Source of the DNA: Ferrimonas marina
Lineage (GTDB): Bacteria > Pseudomonadota > Gammaproteobacteria > Enterobacterales > Shewanellaceae
Direction: 5' to 3'
Length of the DNA: 64,000 bases
Assembly (NCBI RefSeq): GCF_900129905.1
Contig: NZ_FQXG01000006.1
Location: 144,580-208,579 of the forward strand
Shown: positions 49,753-59,200 of the stretch, one piece after another
Position numbering within the stretch: position 1 is the stretch's first letter
How the letters are laid out: each line of letters opens with the position of its first letter
Program-made: the position numbers and the translations under genes
The notes under the pieces: model-generated
What the model was told of the DNA's origin: nothing
The model's input: the letters and a program-made list of their open reading frames with translations, nothing else
The model's database searches: none

Positions 49753-51105
49753 TCAGCGCTCTCGCAGCGCATTTTCTTTGGCCCTTAACAAGGGGGTAAG
49801 CAGGTAAGCGAGGATGCTTTTTTGTCCCGTCAGTACGTCCACCGAGGTGATCATGCCGGGGATGATGGGCAGGGGTTCCTCCGCCTTACCTAAGCGGTTG
49901 CTGTCGGTGCGGATCCGCACCAGGTAAAAACTGTTGCCCTCGTCGTCTGTGATGGTGTCGGCACTGATGTGCTCCACCGTGCCGGACAGGCCGCCGTAGC
50001 GGGTGAAGTCGTAGGCGGTCACCTTGACCGTGGCCGGCAGGCCCGGACGCAGGAAGGCGATGTCCTTGGGGGCGATGTGCGCCTCCACCAGCAGCTGGTC
50101 CTCGGAGGGAACGATCTCGATCAGTGCTTCCCCCGGCTGCACTACGCCACCGAGGGTGTTGATCTTGAGGGATTTCACCGTGCCATTGACCGGCGAGACG
50201 ATCAGGGTGCGATCCACCTTGTCCTGGGCGCCGATATTGGCCTGGCTCAGCCGTGCCAACTGGGCACTGATCTCGTTCAGCTCACTTTGGCTTTCGCTGA
50301 TGAAGTTGAGGGCGATCTCACTGCGTTTGAGTACCGCCTCATCCCGTTCCAGCAGCAGCGAGGGGCGCAACTGACGCAGCGAGGCCAGTTCGCCCTCGGC
50401 GTCGTTGGCCTGGCGTTGCAGCTTGATCAGCTCCACCTCGGAGACGATACCGCGCTCAGCCAGGGGCTTGGTGATCTCCAGCTCGCGCATGATCAATTGG
50501 TAGCTGGCACTGAGGGTCTGGATCCGGGTGGCCAGCTCCTTGAGCTCGTTCTCTTTTTTATGGATCGCCTGGGCCTCGATATGGATCCGGTTTTCCAGTT
50601 GGCTCAGGGTGTGGCGATATTCCGCCTTTTGCTGTTCGACCAGCTCGGGTGCCTGTTCCGCCTGGGCAAACTGCAGTTGCTGGGGCTGGATCTGGACCTG
50701 GCGCTGCCACACCTGGGGGCCACTGCCATTGGCCACGCTGACGCTGGCCAGCTGGGCCTTGAGTCGCTCCCGGGTCAGGCTCAGGTTGAGGCTCTCCTGC
50801 TCCCGTTGGGCCAGATCGGAGCGGAAGCGAGTATCGTCAATCCGCAGCAGCGGATCGCCGGCCTGTACCACCATCCCTTCGCTGATCAGGATCGCCTCGA
50901 TCACCCCACCGTCCAGGCTCTGGATCACCTGTACCTGAGAGGAGGGGATCACCTTGCCCAGGCCGCGGGTAACCTCATCAAGCTGGCTCAAGCCGGCCCA
51001 CAGCAGCAGGCTGGCGATCAGCGCCGCCAGCAGCCAGACCAGTTTGCGCTGGTAGCTGGGGGGGTGAAACAGCAGCGGGTCTTGCCAGTCGTACTTGGCC
51101 ATCAT
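49753..51105 (-). CDS. lapC: HlyD-family type I secretion adaptor (LapC-like)
   Basis: This 450-residue membrane fusion protein has a cytoplasmic N-terminus and one membrane segment (about residues 22-42, KLVWLLAALIASLLLWAGL). It then has a lipoyl half (GLGKVIPSSQVQVIQSLDGGVIEAILISEGMVV), long coiled-coil arms (about 90-290), the second lipoyl half (DRTLIVSPVNGTVKSLKINTLGGVV) and the HlyD signature region near the C-terminus. It bridges the ABC exporter and the TolC channel. Its start overlaps the end of the ABC transporter gene by four bases. Confidence 0.93.
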   Translation of the reverse strand: MMAKYDWQDPLLFHPPSYQRKLVWLLAALIASLLLWAGLSQLDEVTRGLGKVIPSSQVQVIQSLDGGVIEAILISEGMVVQAGDPLLRIDDTRFRSDLAQREQESLNLSLTRERLKAQLASVSVANGSGPQVWQRQVQIQPQQLQFAQAEQAPELVEQQKAEYRHTLSQLENRIHIEAQAIHKKENELKELATRIQTLSASYQLIMRELEITKPLAERGIVSEVELIKLQRQANDAEGELASLRQLRPSLLLERDEAVLKRSEIALNFISESQSELNEISAQLARLSQANIGAQDKVDRTLIVSPVNGTVKSLKINTLGGVVQPGEALIEIVPSEDQLLVEAHIAPKDIAFLRPGLPATVKVTAYDFTRYGGLSGTVEHISADTITDDEGNSFYLVRIRTDSNRLGKAEEPLPIIPGMITSVDVLTGQKSILAYLLTPLLRAKENALRER

Positions 51106-53234
51106 TCAGCCCCTCCCTGTTTGAGCTTGGCCATCACCTGCTCGGTGGGGCCGTTGGCCACCAGCCGGCCGCGCTCCAGCACCAGCAGCCGTTGACTCAG
51201 GGCCAGCAGCGGCTGCTTATGGGTGATCAACACCAGAGTCTTGTCCTTGGGCAACTGCTGCAGGGTGCGGACCAGTTGCAGCTCAGCCCGGGCATCCAGG
51301 CTGGCGCTGGGCTCATCCAGTACCAGGATGGAGGGATCGTTGAGCAGGGCGCGGGCCAGGGCGACCGCTTGGCGCTGGCCCGCCGACAGGGCCATGCCGG
51401 ACTCGCCCACCTGGCGGTTCAACCCCTGGGGATCCAGATCGGTGAACAGGCTGACCCCGGACAGGGTGACGGCCCGATTTAACTGGGCGTCGCTGACCTG
51501 GCGCGCCCCCAGCAGGATGTTGTCGCGGATGGTGCCGTAGAACAGCCGTACATCCTGGGGCACATAGCCCACCTGGTGACGCAAGAAGGCGGTGTGGAGC
51601 TGGCCGATATCGCGGCCATCAAAGCGCAGATGGCCCTGGCTGGGCTGGAGGAAACCCAGCAATAGCTTGGCCAGGGTGGATTTGCCCGAGCCGTTGCGGC
51701 CAATCAGCGCCACCCGCTCACCGGGCTGGATGCGGAAGTCGATCCCCTTGAGGATGGGATCGCCCTGGGGGTCAAAGCGAAAGTGCAGGTCGTCCACCTG
51801 GATCTTGCCATGCAGGCGGCCCAGGTCCGGGTAGTAGCCGTCGGCCTCACTGTCCTGGGGCAGGGCCATCAACTGGTCAAGGCTGTGCAGGGTGCCTTTG
51901 ACGTGGTGGGCCCGACTCATCAGGCCGATCAGTTGGGCCATGGGGCTGATGGCCCGACCGGTGAGGATCACCGCGGCGATGATCCCCCCCATGGAGATCA
52001 GCCCCTCTTCCAGCTTGTAGACCCCTAGCACTACCACGGCCAGGGTGGCGATCTGTACGGTGAAGCTGGCGCTGTGGCTGGCCAGGTTGGTCAGCTGGCG
52101 GCTCTTGGTATGCCAGTCGGCGCTGTGGGCTTGCATCTTCTCCCAGCTGTGCTGGATCGGGCCTTCGGCGCCGGCGCTCTTGATGGTCTCCAGCCCGGTG
52201 ATGGACTCGTACAGGTGGGCATGGCGCAGATCGGCGTAGCGCTGTGCCTCCCGACTGGCGTGGGCCAGCTTGGGCTGCAGCGCCAGGGTAACCGCCAGCA
52301 TCACCCCGATGGCGATGATCGGCGGCCACACCAGTGGGCCGGCGACCCAGGCAATGATCGCCAGGAACAGCAGGGAAAAGGGTAGGTCGACCAGGGTGGT
52401 GAGGGTGGAGGAGGCGATGAACTCACGGACCGAGTCAAACTCGCCAAACTGGCGGGCCAGGGCGCCGGTGGAGGCGGGCCTATGCTGCAGCCGCATCCCC
52501 AGGATGCGGCCAAACAGGCTGCGGGAAACCTCCAGATCGGTGCGCTTGCCGGCGTAGTCGATCAGTACTGCCCGGATCTGTTTGAGCATCAGATCGAAGG
52601 CGAAGGCGATGCCGGCCCCGACGGCCAGTACCCAGAGTGATTCGTAGGCCAGGTTGGGGACCACCCGGTCGTACACGTTCATGATGAACAGCGGCGAGAC
52701 CAGGGCAAACAGGTTGATCAGTACCGATGCCAGCAGGATATCCCGGTACAGGGTGCGCGCCTTGCGCAGCGGCCCCCAGAACCAGTGTCCCTGGCTCTCC
52801 TCGGCTTGCTCCGGGGTAAAGCGAGGGTCCTCCGCCAGCTGAGGGCTGAGCAGTACCACCTGTCCGAGGAAGCCCCGCTCCAGCTCGCGGCGACTGCGGC
52901 GGATAGGGGTTTGGGTGATGGGCTCCAGTAGCTCGGCCTCCTCCTCGTCCAGACCCAGCAGTAGGGTTGGGGGCTCATCCGCCAGGGCGATCAAGCAGGG
53001 GAAGGCCTGCTCTGGCAGTTGGCTCAGTTCCATCACCAGGCGTCGACAGGTCAGGCCGCAGCGAGCAGCCGCCTGCTCCAGGTGAGACAGGGGGAGATCG
53101 CCGTCGACCCAGGGCAATGCTGCCTGGACCGAATGCCGGTTCACCGCCAGCTCATAATGACCGGCCAACCACATCAGGTTGTCCAGTAGCGGGCTGGGCG
53201 GGGTGGCGTCGACAGCACGAGAGATCTCCGACAT
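51102..53234 (-). CDS. lapB: type I secretion ABC transporter (LapB-like)
   Basis: This 710-residue exporter has an N-terminal C39-like domain without a catalytic cysteine (LAGHYELAVNRHSVQAALPW...), as in adhesin/RTX transporters. Six membrane helices (about 160-440) are followed by an ATPase with Walker A IGRNGSGKST, signature ALSAGQRQAVALARALL and Walker B ILVLDEPSASLD. It recognises the uncleaved C-terminal signal of the adhesin, whose gene ends nine bases upstream. The operon order adhesin-lapB-lapC-lapE puts secretion components directly after the substrate. Confidence 0.94.
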   Translation of the reverse strand: MSEISRAVDATPPSPLLDNLMWLAGHYELAVNRHSVQAALPWVDGDLPLSHLEQAAARCGLTCRRLVMELSQLPEQAFPCLIALADEPPTLLLGLDEEEAELLEPITQTPIRRSRRELERGFLGQVVLLSPQLAEDPRFTPEQAEESQGHWFWGPLRKARTLYRDILLASVLINLFALVSPLFIMNVYDRVVPNLAYESLWVLAVGAGIAFAFDLMLKQIRAVLIDYAGKRTDLEVSRSLFGRILGMRLQHRPASTGALARQFGEFDSVREFIASSTLTTLVDLPFSLLFLAIIAWVAGPLVWPPIIAIGVMLAVTLALQPKLAHASREAQRYADLRHAHLYESITGLETIKSAGAEGPIQHSWEKMQAHSADWHTKSRQLTNLASHSASFTVQIATLAVVVLGVYKLEEGLISMGGIIAAVILTGRAISPMAQLIGLMSRAHHVKGTLHSLDQLMALPQDSEADGYYPDLGRLHGKIQVDDLHFRFDPQGDPILKGIDFRIQPGERVALIGRNGSGKSTLAKLLLGFLQPSQGHLRFDGRDIGQLHTAFLRHQVGYVPQDVRLFYGTIRDNILLGARQVSDAQLNRAVTLSGVSLFTDLDPQGLNRQVGESGMALSAGQRQAVALARALLNDPSILVLDEPSASLDARAELQLVRTLQQLPKDKTLVLITHKQPLLALSQRLLVLERGRLVANGPTEQVMAKLKQGGAE

Positions 53235-53243
53235 ACCGGCTCC

Positions 53244-56200
53244 TTACGGCAACAGCTCGTTTTGCTGCGGGGCCACATCGATGGCGGGACCCCCGGCAGC
53301 GTTATTGGCACTGGGCTGGGCGCTGTCCAGCACCAGGGCGCCATCCTGCAGCAGGGCGTCCAGGTCCTGGTACTGGTTGCCCTCCAGCACGATGGTCAGG
53401 CTGGGGGCACCCACGCCGGTGGGGGTGACCTCGATGGTGGTGTCGGTGCCGTCGGTGGAGACGTTGAGGTAATCGGTCAGATCCCCCTGCTCCTCACCCA
53501 CCAGCAGATCGGACAGGTCGAGGCGGTCACCGTCGGCGCGGCTGAAGTCGACCACGGTGTCGAGGCTGCCGTCGGCATCGCCATCGCGCCAGGCAAAGGT
53601 GTCAGCACCGCTGCCGCCGCTGAGCAGATCGGAGCCCAAGCCACCCACCAGCAGATCATCGCCCTCCTGGCCATAGAGGATGTCATCCCCTGCGCCGCCA
53701 TAGAGGATGTCATCGCCACCGTCCCGGCCCTGACCACCGCTGTCCACCGACTCCTGAGACAGGGTCTGGTGGTGGGTGCGGACGTAGTTGAGGGTGTCTT
53801 CCCGACTCCAGTTGTTGGCAGGGTCCTGCTCCAGCGCCTCGAACACCTTGGTGCCGGAGCCCGGGGGCAGATCCAGCCCCTGCTGTTGCGCCAGCTCATC
53901 GGTATTGGGGCTGTCGCCAAACAGGATGTCGTTGCCGGCACCGCCATCCAGCAGCTGACGTCCTACCCCATCCAGGGTCAGCTCCACCAGGTTTTGCAGG
54001 GTCTGGTCGAGACCGTTGCTTCCCTCCAACAGTTGGGCCGCACCGCTGCTGTCGATGTGATCCATCAGCAGCTGAGTGGTGACGTTGTCTGGTTGGCCAT
54101 CGCCGGTCAGGTCTACTGCATCGGTGAGCAGCTGGTCCGGGTCCATGCCAAAGCCCACGGCCCGAAGGCTGTTGGACAGGCTGTTTAGCAGGGCGACCTC
54201 ATCCTGGCTGTCGTTGTTGGCCTGACCTAGCAGGTGCTTGATCGCCCGCTCTGAATTGCCGGATTGCGTGCCGTTGGCGTCATCCCCCCTGAGGTTGGCG
54301 GTGGGGATGCCGTCGGTGATCAGGAAGGTGTGGGTTTCATCCGCCGCCGGGGCATCGCCCTGCAGCCAGTCGATCGCCTCCTGGAACGCCGCCTCGTAGT
54401 TGGTGACGCCGCGGGAGAACAGGGCCTCGACGAACGCCTGCGCTGAAGCGAGTTGGTCAGGGTCGGTGACGTCAAAGGTGTCCTGACTTTGGCCGTCGAC
54501 GTTTTTGGCAAAGCCGATCAGCTTAACGGTTACGGTGCCGGGGTGGTCCTTCATGCTGTTAAGCATATTGGTGACCGCGGCTTTGACCTCCTGCAGTTCC
54601 CAGGTGTAGAGAGACTCTGAGGTGTCGATCATGATGACGTAGTTGTAGTCGAGGGGCTGCTCCTGCAGTTCGGAACCGCCGGCATCCCCCAGGATGATGT
54701 CATCCCCCTGGTTGTCGGGACCCGGGGCGGCCAGTTCGATGGTGAAGTCATCTTCAACCGTATCACCGTCGCTGTCGGTGACCCCCAGGGTGAAGTCCAG
54801 TGTCACATCCTTGGTGGTGCTGACGATGGTTTCTGCCGAGGTGCCGGAGAACTGGAAGCGGAACTCGCTGCCCGAGCCTGCGCTCATCAGCTCGATATAG
54901 CTAATGCTGCCGACGTTTTCAATGACTTCGCCAGAGCGGATGGTGCCCTCATCCAGCAGGTTGCCGTCGGCGTCGAAGGCGCGGTAGGCGATCTCGTCGG
55001 CCCCGGCAAAGCTGACGCTGGTGGCGGCCACATCCTGCTGATAATCGACGATCAGAACTTCATCGTCCTGGATGAAGGCATTGTCGATGCCAACCCCGTT
55101 GTTGTTGCCGTTGACCTTACCCTCGGAGCCATCGTTACTGCGTGCGGTCAGGGTAAAGGCCAGCTCAAAGTTCGGGGCGATGTCAGCGGCGTTGTATTCC
55201 ACATCGAACGCGCCGGTAGTCGAGTCGTAGCCGATGTAAAGGATGGGGCCATTGCCGCCGGTAGCGCCTTCGACACCGGCAATCTCAATGGTTTCGAGGC
55301 TGTCGATGCTGACATGACCGTCGATGCTGTAGCTGCCGTTGTCGGGATCCGCGGTCAGGGTAAAGATCAGCTGCTGACCATTGGCACCATCTTCACCCTG
55401 GTAGGCGCTGGGAACGTCATTGGTGTCCAGGTAGGCGATCAGCACGTCGGGGTTGGCGGGGTCGACGTAGTAGAACACCGAGTAGCCATTGGAGGTCAGG
55501 CCGGAATCGGTAAAGGCCTCGCCCTGGTAGCTGTCACCCATCAACTTGGCGATGGTGGGGTTGAAGTCGGCGCTGTAGCCTTGATCTACGCCCTCAAGCT
55601 CGAGGGTACCCTCGCCATGATAATTGGCGGCGTTCTCGCCTTGCAGATCCCCTGCCACCAGACTGATGCCGTCATCCAGAACGGTCAGGTTGACCTGGCC
55701 ACTGGCGCTGTTGCCGCCTGCATCGGTGGCCACCACCTCAATGCCGCTGATAGTGAGCTGATCCAGGTCGACCTGGTGTTGCAGGTTCTCCATCAGGGTG
55801 GCCTGGACCGAGACATTGCCATCCCCCAGATCCTGCAGTGACAGCGAGATCATCGGCTGTTGTAGATCGCCATCCAGGTAGCCGACCAGGGAACCACTGA
55901 CCACCTGCCAGCTCAGGCTGCCGTCCAGCCCATCGATCTGGATGCCATCGGTATCGCCGAAGGCGTAGGCCGCAATGGCAAAGACACCCAGGGTGAAGGT
56001 CAGGGTGGTGGTCTGGGTATCGGTTTGATTGCCCTCGGTGGCAGCATCATCCAGGGTGATACCCGCCAGATCGCCGCCCTCGAGCTCGCCGGTGCCCTGG
56101 ATGGTTACGGTGACGGTCTGGGAGAGCACGCCACCCTGGCCATCGTCAACGGTGACCGTGTAGGTCTGCACCAGGCTGTCGTCCGGCCCCAGTTGCTGGA

Positions 56201-59200
56201 TGGCATCCAGGCTGTTGTCGACGCTGAAGCTCCAGCTGCCGTCGTCATTGACGACGAAGGTGCCCAGGTAGTCGTCGCCGTCGGCTTCGAAACTCAGGGT
56301 GGTGTTGCTGTCGTCGGCACCGAGCACCAGGTTGAGATCGCCACCGGTGGCCAGCATGCCATTGTTGACATCGATGTCTTCGGTCACGCTGCCGCTGTCG
56401 GCAGAAATGCTGGGGGCATCGTTGGTACCGGTGACGGTGATGGTGACCTGGGTTTCCGAACCATCAGTGAGGGTCACGGTAATAACATCAGTCACCTGCT
56501 CGCCGTCGGCGAGGGCATCGACGGTGGCGTTCTGGGCCAGGGTGTAGGTCCAGTTGCCCTGGGCATCCACCACCAGGGAGCCGTAGCTGCCGGCCAGGGT
56601 GTCGGCGACAAAGGCCAGATCCGGGTTATCCGCGTCGGTGGCAGTGAGCTGACCGTCGGCAGTCAGCACGGTGTCTTCGGTAACCGAACCGCTGTCCTCA
56701 GAAATCACCGGGGCATCGTCGGTGCCAGTCACGGTGATGGTGACCTGGGTTTCGGAGCCGTCGGTGAGGGTCACGGTAATAACATCAGTCACCTGCTCGC
56801 CGTCGGCGAGAGCATCGACGGTGGCGTTCTGCGCCAGGGTGTAGGTCCAGTTGCCGTTGGCATCCACCACCAGCGAGCCGTAGCTGCCGGCCAGGGTGTC
56901 AGCCACAAAGGCCAAGTCCGGGTTGTCAGCATCGGTGGCGGTGAGCTGACCTTCTGCGGTCAGCACCGTGTCTTCGGTGACGCTGCCACTGTCCTCAGAG
57001 ATGACCGGGGCATCGTCGGTGCCGGTGACGGTGATGGTGACCTGGGTTTCTGAGCCGTCGGTGAGGGTGACAGTAATCACGTCAGTGACCTGCTCGCCGT
57101 CGGTCAGCGCGTCCACGGTGGCGTTCTGGGCCAGGGTGTAGGTCCAGTTGCCGTTGGCGTCCACCACCAGCGAGCCGTAGCTGCCGGCAATCGTGTCGGC
57201 GACGAAGGCCAGGTCCGGGTTGTCGGCGTCGGTGGCGCTGAGCTGACCTTCGGCGGTCAGCACCGTGTCCTCGGTGACGCTGCCGCTGTCTTCGGAGATC
57301 ACCGGGGCATCGTCGGTGCCAGTCACCGTAATGGTGACCTGGGTCTGGGAGCCGTCGGTGAGGGTCACGGTAATAACATCAGTCACCTGCTCGCCGTCGG
57401 TGAGGGCATCGACGGTGGCGTTCTGGGCCAGGGTGTAGGTCCAGTTGCCGTTGGCATCGACCACCAGCGAGCCGTAGCTGCCGGCCAGGGTGTCGGCGAC
57501 GAAGGCCAAATCTGGGTTATCCGCATCGGTGGCAGTCAGCTGACCTTCGGCAGTCAGCACGGTGTCCTCGGTGACGCTGCCGCTGTCTTCGGAGATGACC
57601 GGGGCATCGTCGGTGCCGGTGACGGTGATGGTGACCTGGGTTTCGGAGCCGTCGGTGAGAGTGACGGTGATGACATCAGTCACCTGTTCGCCGTCGGTGA
57701 GGGCATCGATGGTGGCGTTCTGGGCCAGGGTGTAGGTCCAGTTGCCGTTGGCGTCCACTACCAGCGAGCCGTAGCTGCCGGCCAGGGTGTCGGCGACGAA
57801 GGCCAAATCTGGGTTATCCGCATCGGTGGCAGTCAGCTGACCTTCGGCAGTCAGCACGGTGTCCTCGGTGACGCTGCCGCTGTCTTCGGAGATGACCGGG
57901 GCATCGTCGGTGCCGGTGACGGTGATGGTGACCTGGGTTTCGGAGCCGTCGGTGAGGGTGACGGTGATGACGTCGGTCACTTGCTCGCCGTCAGTCAGCG
58001 CATCGACGGTGGCGTTCTGCGCCAGGGTGTAGGTCCAGTTGCCTTGAGCATCCACCACCAGCGAGCCGTAGCTGCCGGCCAGAGTATCAGCGACGAAGGC
58101 CAGATCCGGGTTATCCGCGTCGGTGGCAGTCAGCTGACCTTCCGCGGTCAGTACCGTGTCCTCGGTGACCGAGCCGGTGTCTTGGGAGATCACCGGGGCA
58201 TCGTCGGTGCCGGTGACGGTGATGGTGACCTGGGTCTGGGAGCCGTCGGTGAGGGTGACGGTGATGACATCAGTCACCTGCTCGCCGTCGGTGAGGGCAT
58301 CGACGGTGGCGTTCTGGGCCAGGGTGTAGGTCCAGTTGCCGTTGGCATCCAGGGTCAGGCTGCCGTAGCTGCCGGCCAGGGTGTCGGCGACGAAGGCCAG
58401 ATCCGGGTTGTCGGCGTCGGTGGCGCTGAGCTGACCTTCCGCGGTCAGCACAGTGTCTTCAGTAACCGAACCGCTGTCCTCGGAGATCACTGGCGCATCG
58501 TCGGTACCGGTGACGGTGATGGTGACCTGGGTTTGTGAGCCATCGGTGAGGGTAACGGTGATGACGTCGGTGACCTGTTCGCCGTCGGTGAGGGCATCGA
58601 CCGTGGCGTTCTGCGCCAAGGTGTAGGTCCAGTTGCCGCTGGCATCCACCACCAGTGAGCCATAGCTGCCGGTCAGGGTATCGGCGACGAAGGCCAGATC
58701 CGGGTTGTCGGCGTCGGTGGCAGTGAGCTGACCGTCGGCGGTCAGCACCGTGTCTTCGGTGACGCTGCCGCTGTCCTCAGAGATGACCGGGGCATCGTCG
58801 GTGCCAGTGACGGTGATGGTGACCTGGGTTTCGGAGCCGTCGGTCAGGGTCACGGTGATGACATCGGTGACCTGCTCGCCGTCGGTCAGCGCATCGACGG
58901 TGGCGTTCTGCGCCAGGGTGTAGGTCCAGTTGCCGTTAGCATCCACCACCAGCGAACCGTAGCTGCCGGCCAGGGTGTCGGCGACAAAGGCCAGATCCGG
59001 GTTATCCGCATCGGTGGCGGTGAGCTGACCTTCTGCGGTCAGCACTGTGTCCTCGGTGACCGAGCCGCTGTCCTCAGAGATCACCGGGGCATCGTCGGTG
59101 CCGGTGACGGTGATGGTGACCTGGGTTTCAGAGCCGTCGGTGAGGGTGACGGTGATGACGTCGGTCACTTGCTCGCCGTCGGTGAGGGCATCGACGGTGG

